This document shows positions 52,659 to 60,867 of a stretch of 62,693 nt of DNA, one piece after another. Within the stretch, counting starts at the first letter, position 1. The number at the start of each line of letters is the position of its first letter. This DNA comes from a virus, in IMG/VR virus record IMGVR_UViG_3300047379_001393, positions 1-62,693 of that record, one strand, 5' to 3'. A program made the translations under genes and the position numbers. The notes under the pieces are model-generated. The model ran no database searches. It was given only the letters and a program-made list of their open reading frames with translations, and had not been told where the DNA came from.

Positions 52659-53621
52659 ATGTCTTATAAAAATAAAGAAGAAAAAAAAGCATACCAAAAG
52701 GCTTATCGCGAAGCCAACAAAGAGAAAATCGCAACGCAGAGAAAAGTTTATTACGAAGCAAACAAAGAGAAAATCGCAGAGGCCAAAAAGGCTTATCGCG
52801 AAGCCAACAAAGAGAAAATTTCAGAGGCCAAAAAGGCTTATTACGAAGCTAACAAAGAAAAAATCGCAAAGCGAGGCCAAGCTTATCGCAAAGTCAACAA
52901 AGATAAAATTTTAGATTACCAAAAGACTTATCGTGAAGCTAACAAAGAAAAAATCTCAAAGCGAGACAAGGCTTATCGTGAAGCCAACAAAGAGAAAATT
53001 TCAGATTACCAAAAGACTTATCATGAAGCTAATAGAGAAAAAATCTTAAAACAACAAAAGTTGTATCGTGAAGCCAACAAAGAAAAAATTACAGATCAAA
53101 TAAAAGCGTATCGCGAAGCCAACAAAGACAAAATTTCAGAGAACCGAAAGGCTTATTACGAAGCCAACAAAGACAACATCTTAGATAAGGTAAAGGTTTA
53201 TTATAAGGGTAATAGAGAGAAAATTATAGAAAAACAGAAGGCTTACATGAAACAAAGGCGAGCAAAAGACCCCATTTTTAGACTAAAAATGAATTATAGA
53301 CGATCTTGCCTCACAGCATTTGAATCAATAGGTCAGAAAAAAAACAACAAATCATTAAAACTTCTTGGCTTAAAGACATGGCAAGAATTATCTGAACATT
53401 TATCTAAACAATTTTACGATCACCCCGAAACAGGTGAAGAAATGACTTTTGATAATCATGGATTTTATGGTTGGCATATAGATCATATCATTCCATTATC
53501 CACCGCTAAAACCGAGGAAGACATAATTAAACTTTGTCACTATACAAATCTTCAACCCTTATGGGCAGAGGATAATCTAAGTAAAAATAATAAAATCCTT
53601 GACATTAAACCCAATATATGA
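52659..53621 (+). CDS. HNH endonuclease with 15-residue repeat arm
   Basis: It has 320 residues. Residues about 14-193 are twelve copies of a 15-residue unit of type KAYREANKEKISEAK, a highly basic long helix with a period compatible with a right-handed coiled coil (15 residues over four turns). The C-terminal part (about residues 225-320) carries the HNH core GWHIDHIIPLSTAKTEEDI, with TNLQPLWAEDNLSKNNK supplying the final Asn/His-type residues. HNH homing-type enzymes often have such Lys-rich N-terminal repeats. It nicks or cuts DNA. A promoter for the next gene overlaps its end. Confidence 0.82.
   Translation: MSYKNKEEKKAYQKAYREANKEKIATQRKVYYEANKEKIAEAKKAYREANKEKISEAKKAYYEANKEKIAKRGQAYRKVNKDKILDYQKTYREANKEKISKRDKAYREANKEKISDYQKTYHEANREKILKQQKLYREANKEKITDQIKAYREANKDKISENRKAYYEANKDNILDKVKVYYKGNREKIIEKQKAYMKQRRAKDPIFRLKMNYRRSCLTAFESIGQKKNNKSLKLLGLKTWQELSEHLSKQFYDHPETGEEMTFDNHGFYGWHIDHIIPLSTAKTEEDIIKLCHYTNLQPLWAEDNLSKNNKILDIKPNI
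52698..53237 (+). repeat. 45-bp tandem repeat, twelve diverged copies
   Basis: Copies of a 45-bp (15-codon) unit are spaced exactly 45 bp apart; unit starts are seen at 52698, 52743 and 52788 and continue to about 53237. The copies have diverged at the third and some first positions, so this is an older array than the 72-bp fibre repeat. It encodes the basic helical arm of the HNH protein. Confidence 0.85.
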
Positions 53622-53627
53622 GATAAT
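53599..53627 (+). promoter_or_regulatory. sigma70-type promoter
   Basis: TTGACA (53599-53604), 17 bp, GATAAT (53622-53627), overlapping the end of the HNH gene. The ATG at 53634 starts 6 nt after the -10 box (leaderless). Confidence 0.75.
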
Positions 53628-53633
53628 ACTAGC

Positions 53634-53882
53634 ATGTTCAATATTAAATCAAAGTTAAAAAACAAAGTTAAAAAAAGTCAAGACCAACGTTATTTCGTAG
53701 TATACAAGAATGCAGAAGATGAGGTAAAGACTTATGAAATCGGTAGGCCTCAATTAGGAGATTCGTTTGGAAACAGAGAGGAAGAAAGAAACAATATTGG
53801 ATTCAAAGCTTTTTGCTTTGGTCGCCAAGAAGTTCGTTCTTTTCGCCACGATAGAATCGTTTCTCTTACTCGCGCATCGTGA
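53634..53882 (+). CDS. small WYL-like domain protein
   Basis: This 82-residue protein reads YFVVYKNAEDEVKTYEIG and then FKAFCFGRQEVRSFRHDRIV, which matches the Sm-like WYL fold: a first strand pair, then the conserved C/H-x-R-x-E-x-R-x-F-R-x-D-R-I strand. In bacteria WYL domains are ligand-sensing parts of regulators of phage defence and DNA damage. Here no DNA-binding domain is attached, so it may be a sensor or a decoy. Leaderless start from a good promoter. Coupled to the next gene through GTGA. Confidence 0.6.
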   Translation: MFNIKSKLKNKVKKSQDQRYFVVYKNAEDEVKTYEIGRPQLGDSFGNREEERNNIGFKAFCFGRQEVRSFRHDRIVSLTRAS

Positions 53883-54085
53883 GAGGAGCTATTTTAAATT
53901 ACTCTCTCAATAAATTTTGTCCTTTATTGATTATAGGGTTCTTACTTTTTTATAATTTCGGTTATGCAAAGTTTGAGCCCTATACCATTTTGGGCTTAGT
54001 TTATTTTATAGAGAAATTTAATTTCAATGTCGGATATTCTGTAGCTTATTGCGAGTGCCACGGAATAGATTTGAAAAATCAATAA
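53879..54085 (+). CDS. small membrane protein
   Basis: It has 68 residues starting at GTG (GTGA overlap with the upstream stop). It contains one clear membrane segment (NKFCPLLIIGFLLFYNFGYA) and a possible second one (PYTILGLVYFIEKFNF), ending in a Cys-containing tail. No family is recognised. Its 3' end overlaps the next small gene. Confidence 0.45.
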   Translation: MRGAILNYSLNKFCPLLIIGFLLFYNFGYAKFEPYTILGLVYFIEKFNFNVGYSVAYCECHGIDLKNQ

Positions 54086-54267
54086 AGTTCAAGCTTGACG
54101 TAGAACAACTACAATTTTTTTCAAAATGCTTAGAAGAATTATCTAAGCTTTCTGTAGAATTATTGCAAGCAATTAATAAAGTAAACAAAAACAATAATAA
54201 AAAAATTCTATCAGAGATAGAAGATGCAAAAAAGTATTTAAAAGAACTAAAGAGCGTGTTATTATAG
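54049..54267 (+). CDS. small coiled-coil protein
   Basis: It has up to 72 residues. The start is uncertain: TTG at 54049 or GTG at 54055, both inside the end of the previous gene. From FEKSIKFKLDVEQLQFFSKC on, the protein is a continuous amphipathic helix (LEELSKLSVELLQAINKVNK) with a Lys-rich C-terminus. No known motif; 6 nt before the pyrophosphatase. Confidence 0.4.
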   Translation: MRVPRNRFEKSIKFKLDVEQLQFFSKCLEELSKLSVELLQAINKVNKNNNKKILSEIEDAKKYLKELKSVLL

Positions 54268-54273
54268 GGTGTA

Positions 54274-54807
54274 ATGACTAGAAACAATCTTTTTATGCCC
54301 GCAAACTTATTTAATATATCTCAGCCAAAAAATTTCCCCGAAAGCATTTACGCTGTAGTGGAAATTCCAAAAGGAACAAACGTAAAATACGAATATGATC
54401 ATATTAATGGTTATTTTTTGTATGATAGAGCCCTGCTTAGTCCAATGATTTATCCTTCTAGTTATGGTTTTATCCCTCAAACCATGGCAGAGGATAATGA
54501 TCCGCTAGATGTGCTTGTATATAATAGCATGCCTATCGATAGAGGTGTGGCGGTAAAATGCAGACCGCTTGGTTATTTATCCATGATAGATAATGGAGAT
54601 GTAGATCATAAGGTACTTGCGATCCCTGAATCTCATATCAGGAAACACACATCCTTAGAAGATATAGATAATTTATTTCTACAGCTATGTGAAAACTTTT
54701 TTGCAAATTATAAAAGATTATCTAACCACAAACATATAGAAACAGAAACCTTCGGGTGGAAAGGTACAGAAGAAGCTTTAGATTTGATTAAAAAGTGTAC
54801 TATTTAA
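54274..54807 (+). CDS. ppa: inorganic pyrophosphatase, family I
   Basis: This 177-residue protein carries the family I signature: a YAVVEIPKGTNVKYEYD start, YPSSYGFIPQTMAEDNDPLD with its cluster of metal-binding Asp residues, CRPLGYLSMIDNGDVDHKVL, and a C-terminal FGWKGTEEAL. It hydrolyses pyrophosphate to two phosphates in the cytoplasm. In a phage it would drive nucleotide polymerisation and NDP-sugar synthesis forward and clear the product of dUTPase. All key residues look present. It is close in length to bacterial enzymes (about 175). Confidence 0.93.
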   Translation: MTRNNLFMPANLFNISQPKNFPESIYAVVEIPKGTNVKYEYDHINGYFLYDRALLSPMIYPSSYGFIPQTMAEDNDPLDVLVYNSMPIDRGVAVKCRPLGYLSMIDNGDVDHKVLAIPESHIRKHTSLEDIDNLFLQLCENFFANYKRLSNHKHIETETFGWKGTEEALDLIKKCTI

Positions 54808-54808
54808 T

Positions 54809-54874
54809 ATGCTAGCTATTTTACTATTATCAATTTTATATAGTTTTTGTGTTTACGAAAAGTATAAATGGTAA
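54809..54874 (+). CDS. 21-residue hydrophobic peptide
   Basis: An ATG at 54809, one base after the pyrophosphatase stop, opens MLAILLLSILYSFCVYEKYKW with TAA at 54872-54874. It is a single membrane helix with a basic end. Its stop overlaps the start of the lipoprotein gene. It could be a small membrane partner of the lipoprotein; too short to be sure it is a gene. Confidence 0.3.
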   Translation: MLAILLLSILYSFCVYEKYKW

Positions 54875-55095
54875 AAATTATGCCGTCTGCGCAGAATTTA
54901 ATCATATTTTTATTTTTAGTTACTTCATGCGCCCACAAAAAAGATTTGAAACCCAAGAACGCTCTATTTCTGCAAAACAATAAAAACTGGAGCGCGGTAT
55001 ACGAGCGCGAACTCAAATCAGCCTTAGAAAACGAAGACCACGCTGCTTTTTATTTTTTTTGGCCAGAATACTTAAAAGCTCTAGAAGAGCAATAA
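54868..55095 (+). CDS. small lipoprotein
   Basis: It has up to 75 residues. The start at 54868 or the in-frame ATG at 54880 leads into IIFLFLVTSCAHKKDLK, a lipoprotein signal peptide with lipobox L-V-T-S-C. The mature part (about 55 residues) is charged. Size and type fit an outer-membrane spanin (Rz1-like) or a superinfection-exclusion lipoprotein, but no matching inner-membrane spanin is seen nearby. 31 nt before the next gene. Confidence 0.55.
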   Translation: MVKIMPSAQNLIIFLFLVTSCAHKKDLKPKNALFLQNNKNWSAVYERELKSALENEDHAAFYFFWPEYLKALEEQ

Positions 55096-55111
55096 AAATT
55101 AACGATTATTT

Positions 55112-55121
55112 GTGTATAAAT
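55112..55121 (+). promoter_or_regulatory. late-type promoter before the second glycan cluster
   Basis: GTGTATAAAT, with T4-late-like TATAAAT, ends 5 nt before the ATG at 55127. It should drive the five glycan genes to 60855 as one operon and predicts an almost leaderless transcript. Confidence 0.55.
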
Positions 55122-55126
55122 GAATA

Positions 55127-57415
55127 ATGAATTTTAAAACATTCTTCATAAATTTAAAAGATAACCCTCAGCCCTGGCATAAGGCTCAAAATTTATTTTC
55201 TCTTCTCCCCGAAGAGATGGGTGATACCTTAGAACGTATTTCAGCGATAGACACAAGGCAAAGCTTAGATATATTACAGCAATTCGGATTAACCTTGAAC
55301 CCCGTTGGTTTAATGAATAATTTGCATTTTTCTCAAAATGCTGGGGAAGTTGGGTGTTTCCTTAGTCATTATACAGCTTGGAATAAAATTATCGAACAAG
55401 ATTTAGATCTTGCATTAATCCTAGAAGATGATATCGTAATTAGTGATGCGTTAAATTTCTTAATCCACAATATAGATCTAGAAGATGTTGATTTTATTAA
55501 CTTAAACGCAAGAAATTCATCTTTTAATTCATTAAATTTTTGCGGATCAGAAGCATATATACTCTCTAAACTCGGAGCGAAAAAGCTAATAGACTTAATC
55601 AAAAATTGCTCCGCAATGCAAGGCAACATTGAACCTGATTTTAATTTAGAAGAAAAACAAAAATTTAATTTTGAACTACAGAATTCAATTATAGCACCAG
55701 TTGACAAATTTCTCGGATACTGCACCTCTAATAATTTAAAGGACGAGATTAGACTTTCTTACCAATGTATTCCGATTATAGATTTATGTAAAATATCTTC
55801 TAGTCAATCTTCCGTAAATTCTGATTTTTCTCAAAAATCTTATACGGATTTTTCAAATGAAGAATTAGAATCTTTTATAAATTCAGATAATTTTCGTTTT
55901 TGGGATAAAAAATACTCAGTATCTTTGTGCATTTGCACTTTTGACAATTATCGACAATTAAAAAACACACTGCAATCTGCGCTTAATCAAAATTATAATT
56001 TTTTTGAAATAATTATACTGGATAACACTTCTCAAGAAATGTTGAAACTTAATCCGTATAAAGAAAATCGAAGGCACAAGCTTCTTCATTTTTGCCAAAA
56101 CCAAGATAATATTAGATACATACATGAACCTCTAGCTAATCTCTCTAAAGCGAGGAACCGATGTATTGAAGTCTCTGAGAATGATTTGATTTATTTTATT
56201 GATGACGATGTAATTTTGGATAAAAACGCAATACAATCTATGTCTAAAGAATTTAATACGCATAATCTTGTGTCCGTAGTAGGGGGTAAAGTTTTGTCTG
56301 TATGGCCAAACGACGAAAAACCAGAGTGGCTCAATGAGGAACATGCAAAATATTACTCCGAAGTAGATCATGGAGAAAACAGAGTTTTAATAAATAGTCG
56401 TCGCGAATTAAATTTAGTTGGAGCGAATATATGTTTTAAAAAATCAATTTTTCAAAAAGTGGGTGACTTTGACCCAGCCCTTGGAAGAAGAGGGTCGCTA
56501 CTTTTATCCGGAGAAGAGGACGACATGATTCAAAAAATCTTAAACATCGGAGCTTATGTCAAATATTCTCCCGCTCCCATTGTTCACCACATCATTAACA
56601 AGGAAAGGTGCGACAAACAATGGTTAAGAAAACGAATTTTTTGGCAGGGTATCACTGGAAAATCCCTCGGAATAGAAATGTCTTTTGATAAATCTTATTT
56701 AAGAAAAAATATCAAGTCCCTATTTAAGGAAGGTTGTGATTTTTCCACGCAAATAGAATTAATTTCTCAACTGACCAGCTTTCTGTCTCAAGGAGGACTT
56801 CAAGAAGAATTTATGTATACAGATTTTAAAAAAGCTTTCGTGATCTCTATAAATGAAAATAAACTTAAAAAATACAAAAACATAAATTTTATAGAACCTT
56901 TTGTGGGCATTGATACTAGAAAAAATTATAAAGAAATTGTATCCCAATATGGATTTAAAGAAGAAGTAGAGCCTAAATGGCAAGAGCATTTTTACACAAA
57001 GAGCGGAGGTAATGGGCCAGGTGCTTTTGGATGCTCTCTGAGTCATTTTATGTTGTGGAAAAGCATCTCGCAGGAAAAAAATAACAATGATTGGTTTCTA
57101 ATATTAGAAGACGATGCCTGCGTGGAGGATGTAATTGAATTTTCAAAAAATCCAAAAATTGATTTTAATGACTTTGACCTTATTAACCTCAACAACAGAC
57201 CCAAACCATGGAAAGAGTTCGATGGGTCTGATGCTTATTTAATTAAGGTGGAAACTGCAAAAAAAATAATAGATTATTGTGGAGACGAAATTATTGCTCC
57301 AGCAGATAAAATTCTATTTGACCCAAATTATTTTCGCGGTCAATATGACATAAAATACTTTCACCACAAAAGCATAGGAATGGCAGAAGACTGGAAAGAC
57401 TCTAGCTTACAATAA
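55127..57415 (+). CDS. three-domain glycosyltransferase: GT25, GT2, GT25
   Basis: This is a 762-residue protein. Residues 1-225 are a GT25-type LPS glycosyltransferase (FFINLKDNPQPWHKAQNL, GEVGCFLSHYTAWNKI, LALILEDDIV). Residues about 262-500 are a GT2 enzyme (YSVSLCICTFDNYRQLKNTL, LSKARNRCIEVSENDLIYFI then DDDV as the DXD motif, and GEEDDMIQKIL). Residues about 568-762 are a second GT25 domain (AFVISINENKLKKYKN, AFGCSLSHFMLWKSI, WFLILEDDACVED). All three catalytic acidic motifs are intact, so one chain could add three sugars in order. First gene of the operon; overlaps the next gene by one base. Confidence 0.9.
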   Translation: MNFKTFFINLKDNPQPWHKAQNLFSLLPEEMGDTLERISAIDTRQSLDILQQFGLTLNPVGLMNNLHFSQNAGEVGCFLSHYTAWNKIIEQDLDLALILEDDIVISDALNFLIHNIDLEDVDFINLNARNSSFNSLNFCGSEAYILSKLGAKKLIDLIKNCSAMQGNIEPDFNLEEKQKFNFELQNSIIAPVDKFLGYCTSNNLKDEIRLSYQCIPIIDLCKISSSQSSVNSDFSQKSYTDFSNEELESFINSDNFRFWDKKYSVSLCICTFDNYRQLKNTLQSALNQNYNFFEIIILDNTSQEMLKLNPYKENRRHKLLHFCQNQDNIRYIHEPLANLSKARNRCIEVSENDLIYFIDDDVILDKNAIQSMSKEFNTHNLVSVVGGKVLSVWPNDEKPEWLNEEHAKYYSEVDHGENRVLINSRRELNLVGANICFKKSIFQKVGDFDPALGRRGSLLLSGEEDDMIQKILNIGAYVKYSPAPIVHHIINKERCDKQWLRKRIFWQGITGKSLGIEMSFDKSYLRKNIKSLFKEGCDFSTQIELISQLTSFLSQGGLQEEFMYTDFKKAFVISINENKLKKYKNINFIEPFVGIDTRKNYKEIVSQYGFKEEVEPKWQEHFYTKSGGNGPGAFGCSLSHFMLWKSISQEKNNNDWFLILEDDACVEDVIEFSKNPKIDFNDFDLINLNNRPKPWKEFDGSDAYLIKVETAKKIIDYCGDEIIAPADKILFDPNYFRGQYDIKYFHHKSIGMAEDWKDSSLQ

Positions 57416-58089
57416 TGAAAATTCCAAAAATAATTCACTATTGCTGGTTTGGCAAGGGTCAAAAAAACGAACTGATTAAAAAATGTATCAATAGCTGGAA
57501 AATTCATTTGCCAGACTATAAAATTATAGAGTGGAATGAAGATAATATTTATGAAACTCATCCGTACCTAGAAAGCTGCCTGATCAATAAAAATTGGTCA
57601 AACGCATCAAATTATTGGAGGTGCGAATGCCTTAAAAAATTCGGCGGTATTTACTTTGATACAGATGTAGAAGTTTTTAAAAGTTTTAATTCACTTCTTG
57701 ATGACAAATGTTTTCTTGGATTTCAGGTATCTGGACTAGATCACCTCAATAAACTGAGCTCGCTCGGATTAGATGCTGATAAAGAATTAGTTAATGGCGC
57801 GATAATTGGGGCTCAAAGAAATCACCGTTTTATAAATTTACTCAAAGAATATGTGATTAATCATTTTGACGGAACAGAAAATTCCAATCTCTCTGGGCCA
57901 TTCTCAACTTCAGAAGTTTTAAAGTCTATTGGTTTAGATCTTTTTGATACATCCTCTTTAGGCGAAGGCGTAAAAATTTACAGCAATAAGTTTTTTTACC
58001 CAACGCCTTGGTGGGAGAGAGAGTTTGACGCCAAAAAAGATTTGTATAAAGAAACTTTTTGCGTCCATCACTGGACGCATCTCTGGTAA
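57415..58089 (+). CDS. GT32-type glycosyltransferase
   Basis: This 224-residue protein begins MKIPKIIHYCWFGKGQKNEL, the hallmark of the GT32/capsular polysaccharide family, and continues ASNYWRCECLKKFGGIYFDT with DTDVEVF carrying the DXD metal/sugar-nucleotide motif. The C-terminus ends in HHWTHLW, where family members have a conserved His-Trp. It transfers a hexose to a growing glycan. It overlaps the previous gene by one base (TAATG) and precedes the epimerase by 16 nt. Confidence 0.9.
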   Translation: MKIPKIIHYCWFGKGQKNELIKKCINSWKIHLPDYKIIEWNEDNIYETHPYLESCLINKNWSNASNYWRCECLKKFGGIYFDTDVEVFKSFNSLLDDKCFLGFQVSGLDHLNKLSSLGLDADKELVNGAIIGAQRNHRFINLLKEYVINHFDGTENSNLSGPFSTSEVLKSIGLDLFDTSSLGEGVKIYSNKFFYPTPWWEREFDAKKDLYKETFCVHHWTHLW

Positions 58090-58105
58090 TTTTACTTAAC
58101 ATATT

Positions 58106-59026
58106 ATGAAATTAAAAAACAAAAAAAAAGCACTAGTAACGGGAGGAGCTGGATTCATAGGCTCTCATGTGGTAGAACAACTTCTAGACTTGGATTTCAA
58201 AGTTGTTGTGGTTGACAACGAATCTTCGGATGTCCATGATCATTTTTATTGGAGAACTAATACCGAGAACCATAAGGTAGATATTTGCGATTATGAAAAA
58301 TTCAGCCCTTTATGCAAAGATGTAGAAGTAATTTTTCATCTCGCTGCAGAAGCCAGAATTCAACCAACTTTAGTTAATCCTATATTGGCCGCACAAAGTA
58401 ATACTGTAGGCACCTGTTGTGTTCTTCAGGCTGCTAGAGAAAATGGAGTTAAAAGAGTAGTATATAGCTCAACCTCTTCCGCCTATGGATTAAAAAATCC
58501 TTGCCCGCTCAAGGAAGATATGCCAAAAGATTGCTTGAATCCTTATTCAGTGACCAAAACTTCAGGCGAAGAGCTGTGTAAAATGTATACTAATCTTTTC
58601 GGCCTTGAAACGGTTTGTTTCCGATATTTTAATGTTTACGGGGAAAGGCAACCCTTGAAAGGGCAATACGCTCCACTTATAGGTATATTTTTTAGACAAA
58701 AATCAGAAGGGAAACCCATGACTATTGTTGGAGACGGAACGCAAAGAAGAGACTTTACTTATGTTAAAGATATTGCTCGTGCAAATATTTTGGCCGCAGA
58801 TTTAAGCAACAAAAAAGTTGTGGGCGAATTAATGAACTTAGGCACAGGAACTAATCACTCTGTTGTAGAAATTAAAGATTTAATAGGTGGCGATTTTGTA
58901 CATATTGAAGCCAGGCAGGGCGAAGCTAAAGAAACTCTTGCAGATAATAATAAAGCAAAGCAACTTTTAGAATGGGTTCCCAAACAAGACTTTGCAGAAT
59001 GGGTTCATCAAAACAAACCAAAATAA
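58106..59026 (+). CDS. NAD-dependent sugar-nucleotide epimerase/dehydratase
   Basis: This 306-residue protein is a short-chain dehydrogenase of the extended type: G-x-x-G-x-x-G as GGAGFIGSHVVEQLLDL near residue 12, VVVDNESS binding the NAD ribose, FHLAAEARIQP, the SSTSSAYG serine motif, and the catalytic Tyr-x-x-x-Lys in NPYSVTKTSGEELCK (about residues 147-151). The RYFNVYGERQ stretch follows the UDP-glucose 4-epimerase pattern. It would make the NDP-sugar for the transferases of this cluster. The stop overlaps the next gene region. Confidence 0.9.
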   Translation: MKLKNKKKALVTGGAGFIGSHVVEQLLDLDFKVVVVDNESSDVHDHFYWRTNTENHKVDICDYEKFSPLCKDVEVIFHLAAEARIQPTLVNPILAAQSNTVGTCCVLQAARENGVKRVVYSSTSSAYGLKNPCPLKEDMPKDCLNPYSVTKTSGEELCKMYTNLFGLETVCFRYFNVYGERQPLKGQYAPLIGIFFRQKSEGKPMTIVGDGTQRRDFTYVKDIARANILAADLSNKKVVGELMNLGTGTNHSVVEIKDLIGGDFVHIEARQGEAKETLADNNKAKQLLEWVPKQDFAEWVHQNKPK

Positions 59027-59027
59027 T

Positions 59028-60047
59028 GTGAAAGATTGCAAACAAAAAATAATTAAAAAAAATTTTTCATGTAATCCGAATCAAGATTCAATCACGTTAA
59101 TTTGCGTTTTTAGAGACGAAGAGCTATTAATACCTCATTTTATAAACTATTATGAAAAAATGGGGGTTTCTCATTTTATTTTTATAGACAATTCATCAAT
59201 AGATAAATCTATTGAAAAAATTTCAACTCACTGCACCAAAGATTATAGAATTGTAGAGAGAGTAGGAAATTATTCTCAAGCGAACTTCGGGGTGGATTGG
59301 GCGACAGAGGAGTTAGATTTATTTTGCAAAAATACTTGGTGCGGAGTAGTAGATATAGATGAATTTATTTTACTTCAAAACGATGCAAATTTTAATCAAT
59401 TAAAAAAAGAAATGCTCGCCTCTAAAGCGAATGTTTGTGAGTTTATTTTGTGTGAATTTTATCCGAAGTCTTTTCCTAAAAATGTCGAACCCTTTGATCC
59501 TTTCATCCACTCTGATTATTATGACAACTTCTATAATCCCGATTATTTTTCAACTAGATTCTATAAAAAAACTAATAAAGGTTCTTTTGGAATCTGGGGT
59601 GGACTCAGGAAGCGTATATTCTCAGAAACAATTTCAGAAAATAGAAAATACTGCTTAAACAAAAAACTTTTTTTTAATTATGATTTTTACAATCACTGCA
59701 AACTTTCAGCGGGAATGCATTGGCTAGACGACAAAAATGAACAAACAACTAATCAAAAAATCAAATATTTTGAGCATAAAAAAATAGTGGCGCATTTTAA
59801 ATTTGTAAAACCTGATATAATAAATTTCTTTAAAAAACGAATCAAAAGAAATCAAGATTGGCAAGGTTGCGAAGAATACAAAAGCTATGTAAAAAATTTT
59901 CAAACCTCCTTCTTCAAGGACGGGTTCAGCGAATCATTCCGCAATGTTAATGAATTATATCAAAAAACTTTAGACCCTTTAATGAATTATTTACCGACAG
60001 AAGATATAAGCAAATTTTCTATACAAGAGATTAAACCGCATGAATAA
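59028..60047 (+). CDS. GT92/GT2-like glycosyltransferase
   Basis: The preferred start is GTG at 59028 (339 residues), one base after the epimerase stop; an ATG in frame at 58992 would lie inside the epimerase gene. It reads ITLICVFRDEELLIPHFINY, then HFIFIDNSSIDKSIEKIST, and WCGVVDIDEFILL with the DID metal/sugar motif, then a GIWGGLRKRIF stretch and a HLKIVAHFKF-like end. This is the pattern of GT92/Glyco_tranf_2_4 enzymes. It overlaps the sulfotransferase by 8 nt. Confidence 0.78.
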   Translation: MKDCKQKIIKKNFSCNPNQDSITLICVFRDEELLIPHFINYYEKMGVSHFIFIDNSSIDKSIEKISTHCTKDYRIVERVGNYSQANFGVDWATEELDLFCKNTWCGVVDIDEFILLQNDANFNQLKKEMLASKANVCEFILCEFYPKSFPKNVEPFDPFIHSDYYDNFYNPDYFSTRFYKKTNKGSFGIWGGLRKRIFSETISENRKYCLNKKLFFNYDFYNHCKLSAGMHWLDDKNEQTTNQKIKYFEHKKIVAHFKFVKPDIINFFKKRIKRNQDWQGCEEYKSYVKNFQTSFFKDGFSESFRNVNELYQKTLDPLMNYLPTEDISKFSIQEIKPHE

Positions 60048-60855
60048 ATTAAAAGAAAAAATCGTATACATACATATCCCCAAATGCGCAGGAAATACTT
60101 TCTTCAGAGGTCTATCTGAGGCGAAAGATACTAAATTAGCAATGATGCAAGATTCGGTTGCGATTTACAATAGCACACAAGCTATTTATCCACACAACAA
60201 TAGAGATGAATTTGAGGCGCAGCTTCTTTTGACCAAGCAAACCTTACTTTCTTTTCATTTATTTCAGCCACACGAATTAATAGGGGGGCATTTTGTATTT
60301 AGTCCGATGATCTATAATAAGATGAAACATAGGGTTAATTTTTTCACTACGCTAAGGCACCCTAAAGAAAGATTAAAATCTCATATAACCTATTTACTTC
60401 TAGGCCACCCATTAAGAACAGGTAATAGGAAATTAGTTGAAAGCTTTTTAAATGGCGAGTTAGATATAGAAAAAGCGGTGTGGAATATTTTGCTCGGAGA
60501 GGAAATGGTTTGGTTGGCGAAATCGCAATCCTTATATCTTGGCGGACTTAATGATCGAGGGAAACCTGACTTGCAAAACTGCACATCAAATGCAATGAAT
60601 AACCTTCATCTGTTCGATCTTGTAGGATTAACCGAGAACCTTGATGAATTTGCGTTAAAATTTTATAAAAAATTCAATAAAAACTTTTCAATTTCATATT
60701 TGAATACGATAAAAGAGTCTAGCGAAAACAGCCCTTTAATTAAGAAGATTCATGATATAACAGATAATGATATTACGGCTAGAGATAAACTTGAGGAACT
60801 AAGCAAACAAGATATGATCTTGTATGAATACGCCCGTAAAGCAAATCTATCTTAG
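60040..60855 (+). CDS. carbohydrate sulfotransferase
   Basis: This 271-residue protein starts with the PAPS-binding loop of the Sulfotransfer_2 family (IVYIHIPKCAGNTFFRGL, residues about 9-25). It has the matching 3'-phosphate site in VNFFTTLRHPKERLKSHITY and a GGHFVF segment. Such enzymes move sulfate from PAPS to sugar hydroxyls. As last gene of the glycan operon it would cap the glycan with sulfate, together with the pyruvyl group from the enzyme at 51422 a second possible acidic modification. Sulfotransferases are uncommon in phages. Confidence 0.85.
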   Translation: MNKLKEKIVYIHIPKCAGNTFFRGLSEAKDTKLAMMQDSVAIYNSTQAIYPHNNRDEFEAQLLLTKQTLLSFHLFQPHELIGGHFVFSPMIYNKMKHRVNFFTTLRHPKERLKSHITYLLLGHPLRTGNRKLVESFLNGELDIEKAVWNILLGEEMVWLAKSQSLYLGGLNDRGKPDLQNCTSNAMNNLHLFDLVGLTENLDEFALKFYKKFNKNFSISYLNTIKESSENSPLIKKIHDITDNDITARDKLEELSKQDMILYEYARKANLS

Positions 60856-60867
60856 ATTAATATTTTA

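Noticed and set aside
52597-52914. 105-residue ORF overlapping the dUTPase end and the HNH repeats
   Set aside because: A shadow frame of the 45-bp repeats; no domain and wrong frame for the HNH protein.
60846-60862. Terminator between the sulfotransferase and the minus-strand gene
   Set aside because: AATCTA-TCT-TAGATT is an A/T-only 6-bp stem without a T tract; too weak to call.
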